A program made the position numbers and the translations under genes. A DNA stretch of 64,000 nt, taken from positions 3,534,001 through 3,598,000 of the forward strand of contig NZ_CP135275.1 of assembly GCF_032302195.1 (NCBI RefSeq), given 5' to 3'. The DNA is from Paenibacillus sp. MMS20-IR301 (GTDB lineage: Bacteria; Bacillota; Bacilli; Paenibacillales; Paenibacillaceae). The notes beneath the pieces are model-generated. The model was given only the letters and a program-made list of their open reading frames with translations, searched no databases and had not been told where the DNA came from. Positions 15,557-23,650 of the stretch are shown one piece after another (within the stretch, counting starts at the first letter, position 1; each line of letters opens with the position of its first letter).

Positions 15557-15976
15557 TCAGAATATAGCAGCACCAATAACATAGGACAAGGAAACGGAGA
15601 TCAGCATCGCTGTCAGTCCCACGGCCCGGTTGTCCGCGGCAATCTCGTCATCAATAGAAAAAACAGGGGTCAGAAATTCAAACAGGAAGTAGGCCAGCAG
15701 CAGCAGCAGGAAGCCTACAACCGACCACTTCATCGTCTCGTAGATGGAAGCTCCCGCCTCAATGCTGAAGCGCAGAATATTGCAGATGCCAAAAATTTTG
15801 CCGCCGGTAGCCATCGCTACAGAAATATTCCCCTTGCGGATTTCTTCCCAGCAGTTGTATTTGGTCACCATTTCAAAGAAGGACAGGAATACTACCAGTC
15901 CCAGGATGGCCACGGTGAAGTAGCCGAGCAGCGCTCCCAGCGGATGATCCAGCAAAAGATCAATATTATCTTGCAT
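15557..15976 (-). CDS. DUF350 (YjfL/UPF0719) membrane protein
   Basis: 139 residues with four TM helices (about 18-38, 50-65, 78-100 and 115-138). The conserved basic/acidic loop ITKYNCWEEIRKGN follows TM1 and GKIFGICNILRFS follows TM2, characteristic of DUF350. The function of the family is not established. The ATG has AGAGGGAG upstream, and the gene starts 24 bases after mutS2, so it is probably co-transcribed. Confidence 0.8.
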   Translation of the reverse strand: MQDNIDLLLDHPLGALLGYFTVAILGLVVFLSFFEMVTKYNCWEEIRKGNISVAMATGGKIFGICNILRFSIEAGASIYETMKWSVVGFLLLLLAYFLFEFLTPVFSIDDEIAADNRAVGLTAMLISVSLSYVIGAAIF

Positions 15977-16000
15977 GCTTCTCCCTCTTTCTGCCGGACG

Positions 16001-18367
16001 CTACTGCAGTTCAGCTACGGTTACGCCCGCGCCGCCTTCATTGTAATTCCCGAGCCGGTAGCTCTTGATATGCTTATGCTTACGCAGATACTCCTGGATT
16101 CCTGTCCGCAGCACCCCTGTGCCTTTGCCGTGAATAATGGATATCTGCCCAAGATTGCCAAGGAAAGCTTCATCGATGAACCGGTCGGTCTCCATGATCG
16201 CCTCTTCCAGATTGGCCCCGCGCAGATCCAGCTCTGTGCGGATGTTCTCGTCACGCGTACGCTTCACTGTCGTAGCCCGGCGGAGAGCAGGAGGAGGAGC
16301 ATCCGGCGCAGAAGCCAGGAACTCCAGATCACTCAGATTAACCTTCATCTTCATAATGCCGAACTGTACGACCGCTTCCTTAGTGCCGCTAAGCTCCACA
16401 ACATAACCCTTCTGGTTTACGTTAGCTACCTTGACTTCATCCCCGGGCTGGATCTTCCGCGGTGCCTTGACGGTGCTGCGGGTGACCGTCTTCTTGCGCG
16501 GTGCCGGCTCCGCTTCATCCAGTCTCCGGCGCGCTTCGATCAGCTTATGCTCCTTGACAGAAGCCCCTTCCTCCATTGCGAGACGCCGGAGGTCGCTGAT
16601 AATCTCCTCAGCTTCCTTGCGCGCTTTGGCGAGAATATTGCTGGCGTCATTCTCCGCCTTCTCCAGGCGCTTGTCACGCTGGCTCTCCAGCTTCTCCAGC
16701 TCCTGCTGCTGCCGCTTGCGGAATTCCTCCGCTTCACGGCGCAGGCCTTCAGCCCGCTCGCGCTCATGCTCCGCGCTGAGCCGGTTCTCTTCGAGCGAGG
16801 CAATCATGTGCTCGACGCGCATATCTTCTTCCTTGACCTCACCGCGCGCATGCTCAAGGATGACATTCGGCAGCCCGAGGCGTTCAGCAATCGCGAAGGC
16901 GTTGCTTCGTCCCGGCACGCCGATCAGCAGCCGGTACGTAGGGCTAAGGCTCTGCACATCGAATTCCATGCTGGCATTGATCACGCCTTTGCGTTCGTAA
17001 GCGTAAGCCTTCAGCTCGCTGTAATGCGTAGTAGCGACCATCCGGCATTCGGTACGGTGGATATGCTCCAGAATCGCAATCGCCAGCGCCGAGCCTTCCG
17101 CCGGGTCTGTCCCTGCTCCTACTTCATCGAGCAGAATCAGGCTCTTCGGTGTCATATTCTTCAGAATGGAGATAATATTGGTCATATGGCTGGAGAAGGT
17201 ACTGAGACTCTGCTCGATACTCTGCTCATCGCCGATATCAGCATAGATGGCATCGAAGACACACATCTGGCTGCCTTCCTCTGCCGGAATGAACAGGCCA
17301 GACATCGACATCAGGCTTAAGAGGCCGATGGTCTTCAGGGTAACCGTCTTACCGCCCGTATTCGGGCCGGTAACGATGATCGAGCTGTACTGGTTGCCCA
17401 GCTCTACATCAAGCGGGACTACCTGCTCTGCAGGAATCAGAGGGTGGCGTCCCTTACGCAGACGCAGATACCCCCGGTCATTCATGCGGGGCTGGGTAGC
17501 CTTCATATCACGCGCCAGACGCGCTTTGGCAAAGATGAAGTCCAGTTCACCCAGGATGTCGATATCGTAAGCCATCTCCTCGGCAATATCGCCCACAAGC
17601 GCCGTCAGCCGGTGCAGGATGATCTCAATCTCCCGCTCCTCGCGCAGCCGGGTCTCACGCAGCTTGTTGTTCATCGCCACAATAGATTCCGGCTCAATGA
17701 AAAGCGTCGCCCCGGAGCCGGACTGGTCATGGACTATCCCGCCGAAGTGAGCGCGGTACTCCGCCTTGACCGGAATTACAAACCGGTCGCTGCGGATGGT
17801 CACAAGCTGGTCCTGCAGCATCTTGGATACCGAAGAGGACCGGATCATCGAATCCAGCTTCTCGCGGATCCGCGTCTCACCGCCGCGCAGCTCCCGGCGG
17901 ATGGAGGCCAGCTCCGGGCTTGCCGAATCCATCACATCGGCATTCTCGTCGATGCACTGGCGGATATCATCCTCCACATGCTTCTGCTCAGACAGCAGAT
18001 CACTCTGCGCGAACAGCATGGGAATTGCCTCATCATCATGCATCGCGGCAAGGAACCGCTTCACCCGGCGCGCTCCGCCGATTGTATTGCCGACAGAGAG
18101 CAGCTCTACGGTGCCAAGCATCCCGCCGATTAAAGCGCGTTTCAGCGCAGGCTTGATATCGGTCACGCCGCCGAAGGAAGGAATCCCCTTCAGCCGGTCC
18201 ACATTGGCCGCCTCATCCGTTGCCTGCAGCAGCAGCTTCACACCCTCGAAATCGCCGGAAGGCTTCAAGCCTTCCGCAATCAGCCGCCCCATCGGCGTCT
18301 GTGTGTACTGCATCAATTTATTTAAAATCTTGCGATATTCAAGCGTATGCAAAATTTTGTCGTCCAA
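16001..18367 (-). CDS. mutS2: Endonuclease MutS2
   Basis: 788 residues, the normal length. It starts at TTG (18367), with GGGAG twelve bases upstream. The lever/clamp region is at about 1-300. The ATPase follows with Walker A GPNTGGKTVTLKT (about 333), Walker B LILLDEVGAGTDP (about 408) and TTHYSELKAYAYE. A long charged coiled coil runs at about 515-620. The C-terminal Smr nuclease domain has ELDLRGANLEEA and IIHGKGTGVLR. MutS2 lacks the mismatch-binding N-domain of MutS, and family roles include suppression of homologous recombination and rescue of collided ribosomes. In Bacillus it lies near zapA and pheT, and here about 3 kb of other genes separates it from the ZapA gene. Confidence 0.95.
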   Translation of the reverse strand: MDDKILHTLEYRKILNKLMQYTQTPMGRLIAEGLKPSGDFEGVKLLLQATDEAANVDRLKGIPSFGGVTDIKPALKRALIGGMLGTVELLSVGNTIGGARRVKRFLAAMHDDEAIPMLFAQSDLLSEQKHVEDDIRQCIDENADVMDSASPELASIRRELRGGETRIREKLDSMIRSSSVSKMLQDQLVTIRSDRFVIPVKAEYRAHFGGIVHDQSGSGATLFIEPESIVAMNNKLRETRLREEREIEIILHRLTALVGDIAEEMAYDIDILGELDFIFAKARLARDMKATQPRMNDRGYLRLRKGRHPLIPAEQVVPLDVELGNQYSSIIVTGPNTGGKTVTLKTIGLLSLMSMSGLFIPAEEGSQMCVFDAIYADIGDEQSIEQSLSTFSSHMTNIISILKNMTPKSLILLDEVGAGTDPAEGSALAIAILEHIHRTECRMVATTHYSELKAYAYERKGVINASMEFDVQSLSPTYRLLIGVPGRSNAFAIAERLGLPNVILEHARGEVKEEDMRVEHMIASLEENRLSAEHERERAEGLRREAEEFRKRQQQELEKLESQRDKRLEKAENDASNILAKARKEAEEIISDLRRLAMEEGASVKEHKLIEARRRLDEAEPAPRKKTVTRSTVKAPRKIQPGDEVKVANVNQKGYVVELSGTKEAVVQFGIMKMKVNLSDLEFLASAPDAPPPALRRATTVKRTRDENIRTELDLRGANLEEAIMETDRFIDEAFLGNLGQISIIHGKGTGVLRTGIQEYLRKHKHIKSYRLGNYNEGGAGVTVAELQ

Positions 18368-18519
18368 TTACCGTCACAGCTCCCTTCATAGATGGTTACA
18401 TTATACCTAATTTAGCCTGATTTCGCTATTTGGGTATGATTTCTGGGCATAGTAAACCGCCCTCCCGGCCACAATAACAACGCACAAATCCTTAAGCAAG
18501 GCCAAAGGAGGTTAGCTTA

Positions 18520-18867
18520 ATGAGATTCTTAGGTCATGTGGTCCGTTTTATCGTGGCAGCGATCATGCTAATGGTGGTCAGCTGGATTGTTCCGCAGTTC
18601 ACCGTCGGGGGCTTCTGGAGCGCATTGGTGCTTGCGCTTGTGATTGCTCTGCTCGGCTGGGTTGTTGAAGGGATCTTCGGCAAAAAAGCAACACCTTTCG
18701 GCCGCGGCATCGTCGGCTTCCTGGTCAGCGCGCTGGTAATCTGGATTGCCCAGTTTATCGTGAGCGGCGTCAGTGTCACCGTTCTTGGAGCCCTGCTTGC
18801 AGCCCTGGTCATCGGTATTATTGACCTGTTTCTCCCGGTATCCACTCCGTTTGAAGCAGGCAAATAA
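18520..18867 (+). CDS. Small four-TM membrane protein (phage-holin-family/YvlD-like)
   Basis: 115 residues. AAAGGAGG lies nine bases before the ATG. It is almost wholly hydrophobic with four TM helices, LIVAAIMLMVVSWIVPQF-like at 9-28 and then around 32-50, 65-82 and 86-105. The loop WVVEGIFGKKATPFGRGIVGF between TM2 and TM3 is typical of the group annotated as phage holin family or PF04020. These are chromosomal envelope-stress-associated proteins, not necessarily lytic holins. There is no prophage here. It is expressed alone, with a terminator after it. Confidence 0.75.
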   Translation: MRFLGHVVRFIVAAIMLMVVSWIVPQFTVGGFWSALVLALVIALLGWVVEGIFGKKATPFGRGIVGFLVSALVIWIAQFIVSGVSVTVLGALLAALVIGIIDLFLPVSTPFEAGK

Positions 18868-18902
18868 CAGCGGCCTCACCGCCTCAGGCGGTGCAGACAA
18901 CG

Positions 18903-18943
18903 AAACCCCCAATTCCCGGATTATAACGGAAGCTGGGGGTTTT
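18903..18943. terminator. Terminator between convergent genes
   Basis: AAACCCCCA (18903-18911) pairs with TGGGGGTTT (18934-18942), with inner TTCC/GGAA pairing and a T run on the plus strand. It is shared with the convergent diguanylate cyclase gene. Confidence 0.8.
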
Positions 18944-18953
18944 GTGTATTAAC

Positions 18954-20018
18954 TTACGCATAGGACAGGGCAGAATCGTCCTTACGGCTCACTGCAGCAG
19001 TAACGACAGCATTCTTGCCGCCCCGTTTCGCCGAGTACAGCGCATGGTCTGTTTTGCGGAACAGCGTTTCCTTACCGTCTCCGAGCTGATAATCACAGAA
19101 TCCGATACTGACCGTAATCGGCTTCCCTCCGGCATATGGATGCTGCATCGCAGCAATAGCCAGCCGGATCTCTTCAATTGCAGCGTAGGCTTCCTGAAAG
19201 CTTTTATCCGTGAAAATCACTGCAAACTCTTCCCCGCCGTATCTCGCCGCGAAATCATTCAGCCCAATCAGGCTGCGGACCTCCGCCGCCACCTCTTTGA
19301 GCACAAGATCCCCGACCCAATGGCCGTACGTATCATTTACACGCTTGAAATTGTCAATATCAAACAGCGCCAGCTGCAGCCGCAGGCCATTGCTCTCACA
19401 CTGCTCCAGCAGCGAGTCGAGATATTCGTGGAATGATTTGTGGTTGTACAGGCCGGTCAAGGCATCCATCTTCAGCAGCTTGTCGGAAATCGCCCGCTCG
19501 ACCATCAGCTCCTGCTCCGACCGGGTCAGCTGTTCCAGATACTCACGGGTTTCCCGGGCCCGGATAATCACCGCCTGTGCCATCACGGCAAACACAATGA
19601 ATACACATTCCACCATCAGAAATTCCAGCAGCGGTTTGTCCAGCAGCGGGCGTTCAAGCCCGAAATAAATCACACTGTAAAAGACGATGCTGAACAGCCC
19701 GAGATAATGCAGCAGACGCTTGTCAAAATAAATCAGTGCAATCATGATCGGCATCATCAGGGTCATCTGGGCACCGTCAACAAACGGCTCCAGCACGAAA
19801 TACATCAGATAAGAAACAATGAATCCGCAGATCACTACAGCCTGCTTATGATAGTGAAGAGCCGTGCGCAGCCAGATTTCGGCAATGGCCATGGCGGCAA
19901 CAATCATCAGATTACAGGCAACGAACAGATGTCCCTTGCTGGGAATAAGGATTGATTTCGTCTCAGAGGAGTGGGAGGACAGCATGAACAGGATTTGAGC
20001 GGCCAGCATACAGAACAC
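18954..20018 (-). CDS. Membrane diguanylate cyclase (GGDEF), start uncertain
   Basis: The C-terminal about 165 residues form a GGDEF domain with DALTGLYNHKSFHEYLD, DIDNFKRVNDTYGHWVGD and the active-site loop RYGGEEFAVIF, so synthesis of c-di-GMP from two GTP is expected. No RxxD inhibitory site precedes the loop (GLND instead). The N-terminal half has five or six TM helices. The GTG at 20018 has no ribosome site and starts inside the first helix. The frame stays open to 20099, adding HESLSAEKWHRKILTGYWII before that point. The only Shine-Dalgarno match (AGTAGGGG) lies six bases before an ATT at 20090, so a rare ATT start is possible. Confidence 0.85.
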   Translation of the reverse strand: MFCMLAAQILFMLSSHSSETKSILIPSKGHLFVACNLMIVAAMAIAEIWLRTALHYHKQAVVICGFIVSYLMYFVLEPFVDGAQMTLMMPIMIALIYFDKRLLHYLGLFSIVFYSVIYFGLERPLLDKPLLEFLMVECVFIVFAVMAQAVIIRARETREYLEQLTRSEQELMVERAISDKLLKMDALTGLYNHKSFHEYLDSLLEQCESNGLRLQLALFDIDNFKRVNDTYGHWVGDLVLKEVAAEVRSLIGLNDFAARYGGEEFAVIFTDKSFQEAYAAIEEIRLAIAAMQHPYAGGKPITVSIGFCDYQLGDGKETLFRKTDHALYSAKRGGKNAVVTAAVSRKDDSALSYA

Positions 20019-20333
20019 AATGATCCAGTATCCGGTTAAAATTTTGCGGTGCCATTTCTCGGCACTCAGTGATTCATGGGCTATAATAATGGTGATCCCC
20101 TACTTCTAACCGTAAAATATAAAAACTTAAAATTATAATTGTTTCAATTATAATGAATTTTAATTGTTTTTGCATCATTTTTTTGCAATTTTCGACAAAC
20201 TTTGGAGTCGCGCTCCAGTCAATAATCTGCTAGCAGATTATCCGGGACAACGCCGCGGAATTGAGCTATGCTAGTGTCACTTATTCTATAGCTGTTTAAA
20301 GCCTTTGCACACTCTACTCTGAGGAGGATATAC

Positions 20334-20726
20334 ATGTTCAGAAAGACGGCTATTCTTTGTTCGATCGTCTGCGCCCTTATGCTCTCAGCCTGCGGAAGCA
20401 GCACCAGCAGCAATACTTCCGGAAGCGCTAACAACAGTGCAGCAGCAACGAATCTCACAGCTGAAGAGGAACTTGTCATTACCGCAACCAATTACAGCTT
20501 TGACCAGAAGGAATATCATCTGAAGAAAGGCGTGCCTGTCAAAATCACCTTCAAAAACGAGAGCGGCAATCACGGCATCCTTGTTCCCGAGATGAAGTTG
20601 AGGCTGGATGCCAAGAATTCCTCGCAAGTCATTGTTCCCGGGGAGGCCGGTACCTTCGAGGTTACCTGTGCGATTATGTGCGGCTCCGGCCATAGTGCGA
20701 TGAGCGCCACTATTATTGTGGAGTAA
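20334..20726 (+). CDS. Cupredoxin lipoprotein with a CuA-type copper site
   Basis: 130 residues. It has a lipoprotein signal (lipobox LSAC, Cys20), a Ser/Asn/Ala linker to about 50, then an about 85-residue cupredoxin domain like the soluble part of cytochrome oxidase subunit II. The motif CAIMCGSGHSAM matches the CuA spacing C-x3-C-x3-H-x2-M, and the upstream NHG (about residue 80) can supply the first histidine. It has no TM hairpin of CoxB, so it is a stand-alone outer-face electron carrier or copper carrier. A good AGGAGG precedes the ATG. No oxidase genes are adjacent. Confidence 0.82.
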   Translation: MFRKTAILCSIVCALMLSACGSSTSSNTSGSANNSAAATNLTAEEELVITATNYSFDQKEYHLKKGVPVKITFKNESGNHGILVPEMKLRLDAKNSSQVIVPGEAGTFEVTCAIMCGSGHSAMSATIIVE

Positions 20727-20779
20727 AATAAGAGGACTTTGATTGACTCGCTCCGGTAAAGTGACCTCGCGGAATTGTT

Positions 20780-20829
20780 CCTATTCCAGTATTTAATTGG
20801 ATTTTTAACTGCACTGGTCCCTATTCCAG
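20780..20829. repeat. Short direct repeat in the intergenic region
   Basis: CCTATTCCAG occurs at 20780-20789 and 20820-20829. The first copy sits in a small GGAAT/ATTCC hairpin. It is part of the 608-base gene-free stretch 20727-21334, which holds only repeats and the terminator below. Confidence 0.4.
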
Positions 20830-20977
20830 CAAATTTATTCATGATGATGTCCTTTCTTACGATCGCAACTTTGGTGGCCAGTGCAGCAGACCAGATGCCT
20901 GCGCAGCATTAATCAAGAGGTTTGACAGCCACTTTTGGTCAAGCACCGCTCTTTAGGAGCAGCGTGAAGCCAACAGC

Positions 20978-21172
20978 GGCTTTTAATTGTATTTTGTGCA
21001 ATTAAAAGCCGGCGAAAACCCGCATATCTAGGGATAACTGTATTCTGTACTATTAAAAATAGGGAAATTGTTCTTTTACTGCAAAGAAGCCATTTATAGG
21101 TGTACAAAGTGCAATTATAAATATTCCTGCGCAGGAATGAAGCGTTATAGTTGTACAAATTACAGTTATAAC
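20978..21172. repeat. Cluster of AT-rich palindromic repeat units
   Basis: Four related imperfect palindromes lie at 20978-21010, about 21028-21062, 21092-21122 and 21144-21172. The first has perfect 12-base arms GGCTTTTAATTG/CAATTAAAAGCC. The third and fourth share the core TTATAG-x-TGTACAAA. A perfect 16-base palindrome ATTCCTGCGCAGGAAT sits at 21123-21138. Spacing is 50-65 bases. They have the look of a dispersed intergenic palindrome family; no coding sense was found. Confidence 0.6.
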
Positions 21173-21271
21173 ATAGGATTTTCAAATAAGAAAACGTACA
21201 GCCGCTGCTTGTAAGTCTACATGTTCACAGGTAATCAAAGTCTTTGCCGGACAGGCTTGGCCTGAAGCCAT

Positions 21272-21319
21272 AGAAAAGGAGCCGCCTCAGACAAACCTCT
21301 GCCTGAAACTGCTCCTTCT
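21272..21319 (-). terminator. Terminator of the ZapA-coiled-coil gene
   Basis: On the minus strand AAGGAGC pairs with GCTCCTT across a 28-base loop that contains an inner TCAGGC/GCCTGA stem, and TTTTCT follows. Confidence 0.6.
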
Positions 21320-21334
21320 GTAACGCGTCCGCAT

Positions 21335-23455
21335 TCAACTGTCCTGTTCGATCAGTTGAATCCATTCATTATATTCACTTTGCAGCTTGGCATATTCCGC
21401 CTGCAGGCTGCGGTGCTCCTGCGAGAGCTGCTCCAGCTCGCTCTCCCGCAGCTGGAACTGCGCCTGCACCAGCCGCAGCTGTCCTTGGACCAGCTCATAG
21501 CTCTCGCCGATCTCTCCAAGCTGTCTCTCCGTTTCACTGCGCGACTGGCTCACCGCTTCCGCCTGCGCCTCTGCTTCACCGGCCTCCTGCTGCCAGATCT
21601 CGATCTCTTCCCGCAGCTTCGCTTCCTGCCGGCTCCACTCCTGCTCGCGCTCCTGCAGCACTTCATACTTCTGCTTCCAGGAGGCTTCCTGCTCCCTGGT
21701 CTCCCGGAGTGCTTCCTGCTGCTCTTCAGCAGCCACAGCAGCTTCACGGCCCGCCTCGTACAGCTCCTCCAGGCGCCGCGCCGCCTCTTCCCGTTCGGCT
21801 TCCAGCAGCTCATAACGCTCTTTCAGCTGTTCGCCTTCCTGCAGAATATCGTCAGACTGGACAATCAGCTCTTCATAACGCTGGCGCAGCGCCGACAGCT
21901 CCTTGCGGGCTGCCTCCGCAGCTTCGCGCTGAAGCGCGGCCTCCTGCTCCGCCTCGGCCCGCTTCTCAGCTTCATGATCCAGCTGCTGCACCATTCCGTC
22001 CGCTTGTCCGCGCAGAGTATCGGCTTCACGCTGCAAGGCTGCGGACTTCTCTTCAGCTTCCAGGAGATTCATCTCCAGCTCGCTGATGTCCTCCATGTGC
22101 TTGCCTGCCAGCTCCTGCCACGAACCTGCTTCAAGTGCCGTACGGTCAAACTCCGCCTGGGTACGGCTGAGGTTATCCGCTGTCTCCCGCAGCGATTTGC
22201 GGAGGGCAGCCGCTTCTTCCTGCGTCAGCTCAAAGCGCTGGCGCAGCCCTTCCAGCTCATCGCTCAGCAAAGTGCCCAGCTCTGTTGCTGACTGCAGCTC
22301 TTCTAGTGCTGCAGTCAGCTTGTCTGCTGTCTCCTGCAGCGCCGTACGCAGCTCTGCCGCCTCACGCTGGGACTGCCCGTAACGCTGGCGCAGCTCTTCA
22401 AGCTCCACGCCATGCTGCTGCCCCTGCTCTGCTGCAAGGCGCAGCTCTTCGCCCAGCTGCTCTTCCCGCTTCAGCACAGCTTCGTACTGCGCAAGCAGCC
22501 TCGCCTGCAGCTGCCCGGTTCCGCCGCGCAGCTCGCCGAGCTGCTTCTCCAGCTCCTGCAGCTGCTGCTTATGCCTGTGCTCCTGCGTCCCCTGGGACTG
22601 CCGCAGCTCCTTATTCTTGGCCAGCTCCTTCTCAAGCAGCTCGCGCTCTCCGGTGAGTTCAGCGGTGAGCACTTCCTTCGTATCTGCAAGCTCCTTGCTT
22701 AAGCCGGAGCGGATCGCCACAATCTCGCCGTTTAAAGCCTCCCTGGTTCCGGCCAGCTCCTGCTCCAGAGCAGACTGCGCTTCCGCCTTCTCACGGGTCA
22801 GCGTCTCCCGCAGCTGCTCCAGCTCCTGCAGATGGGCAGCAGTCAGCTCTTCAAGCTGCGCAAGGCGCGCGGCTTCCGCCGACTCCAGCTCCTGCCTTGC
22901 AGCTTCACGGCTTGCGGCCTGCTCCGCTTCGTGCGCTTCCCGCAGTGCCTTCAGCTCCGCGTCGCGGGCCTGAAGCTCCTGCTCCAGCCGCTCACGGCCG
23001 GAGGCCGCAGCTTCCTTCTCTGCCTGCAGCTGCTCGGTATGCAGCTGGCGCTCCTGCTCCGCCAGCCCCAGATAGCGCAGCCGTTCTTCTTCAGCCGTGG
23101 CAATCAGCCGCGCTGCTTCTTCCTTCGCTGCTGCCTCAAGCCGCTCATATTCCTCCTGCCGCTCGCGCTGCACCTCAAGCAGGCGTGACACCTCCACCCG
23201 CAGCTCGGTACGTTCACCAGTCAGCATATTCAGTTCATTCTTGAAATCCTGAACCTGAATAGCCTGCTCTGCCATATGTACAGCTGCAAGCACCGCGATC
23301 CGCGGTGTATCCAGTCTGGAATGGGATTTGGAGATTGCATGCATATGCTCGTCAACATAACGGGCAACCTGCTTCATGTATTCAGTGCTGCTTCCGACAA
23401 GTTTATAGGAAGTTCCGTATATCTCCACGGCGACACGAGTCCGGTCCATAGCCAC
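21335..23455 (-). CDS. zapA: ZapA-domain protein with a 600-residue coiled-coil extension
   Basis: 706 residues. The first about 90 residues are a ZapA domain (RVAVEIYGTSYKLVGSSTEY, then a helix with HAISKSHSRLDTPRIAVLAA), the FtsZ-ring cross-linker that normally ends near 85-100 residues. From about 95 to the end the chain is nearly uninterrupted Glu/Gln/Leu/Ala/Arg-rich heptad sequence with no enzyme motif, predicted to be one long coiled coil. It ends in LQSEYNEWIQLIEQDS. It follows pheT on the same strand, the place of zapA in Bacillus. The start is ATG at 23455 with AAGGAGGG upstream. The likely role is linking FtsZ to a distant partner or spacing ring layers (inference). Confidence 0.8.
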   Translation of the reverse strand: MAMDRTRVAVEIYGTSYKLVGSSTEYMKQVARYVDEHMHAISKSHSRLDTPRIAVLAAVHMAEQAIQVQDFKNELNMLTGERTELRVEVSRLLEVQRERQEEYERLEAAAKEEAARLIATAEEERLRYLGLAEQERQLHTEQLQAEKEAAASGRERLEQELQARDAELKALREAHEAEQAASREAARQELESAEAARLAQLEELTAAHLQELEQLRETLTREKAEAQSALEQELAGTREALNGEIVAIRSGLSKELADTKEVLTAELTGERELLEKELAKNKELRQSQGTQEHRHKQQLQELEKQLGELRGGTGQLQARLLAQYEAVLKREEQLGEELRLAAEQGQQHGVELEELRQRYGQSQREAAELRTALQETADKLTAALEELQSATELGTLLSDELEGLRQRFELTQEEAAALRKSLRETADNLSRTQAEFDRTALEAGSWQELAGKHMEDISELEMNLLEAEEKSAALQREADTLRGQADGMVQQLDHEAEKRAEAEQEAALQREAAEAARKELSALRQRYEELIVQSDDILQEGEQLKERYELLEAEREEAARRLEELYEAGREAAVAAEEQQEALRETREQEASWKQKYEVLQEREQEWSRQEAKLREEIEIWQQEAGEAEAQAEAVSQSRSETERQLGEIGESYELVQGQLRLVQAQFQLRESELEQLSQEHRSLQAEYAKLQSEYNEWIQLIEQDS

Positions 23456-23592
23456 AGTTGTGCCCTCCTTTGTATGTGTGCGGATTCTAAGCTGGTATAC
23501 CTGCTACTATTGTAGCGTTATTCCTTAATCTTTGGCAAAAAAACGTCTTCATTTCATCGTATAAGCCAGCCCCGCCGCCTGGAACAGAACAG

Positions 23593-23638
23593 AAAGCCGC
23601 AGCGAATCTGGGTTTCTAAATGGATTCGCTGCGGCTTT
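23593..23638 (-). terminator. Strong hairpin after pheT
   Basis: Perfect 16-bp arms, AAAGCCGCAGCGAATC (23593-23608) and GATTCGCTGCGGCTTT (23623-23638). The T run is short, but the stem is very stable. It separates pheST from the downstream ZapA gene. Confidence 0.75.
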
Positions 23639-23650
23639 ACACAATTCCTG

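Noticed and set aside
15944..17320. A 458-codon open frame antisense to mutS2
   Set aside because: It spans the complement of conserved MutS2 motifs and has no protein-like features of its own.
18520..18867. Evidence for a prophage from the holin-family protein
   Set aside because: No phage genes or attachment sites nearby; this family is commonly chromosomal.
20913..21185. A 90-codon frame in the palindrome-rich gap
   Set aside because: It runs through inverted repeats, has odd Asn/Tyr/Cys composition and no ribosome site.
21356..23515. Several Leu/Pro-rich open frames antisense to the ZapA-coiled-coil gene
   Set aside because: By-product of the strongly biased Glu/Leu/Gln codons; no starts with ribosome sites.
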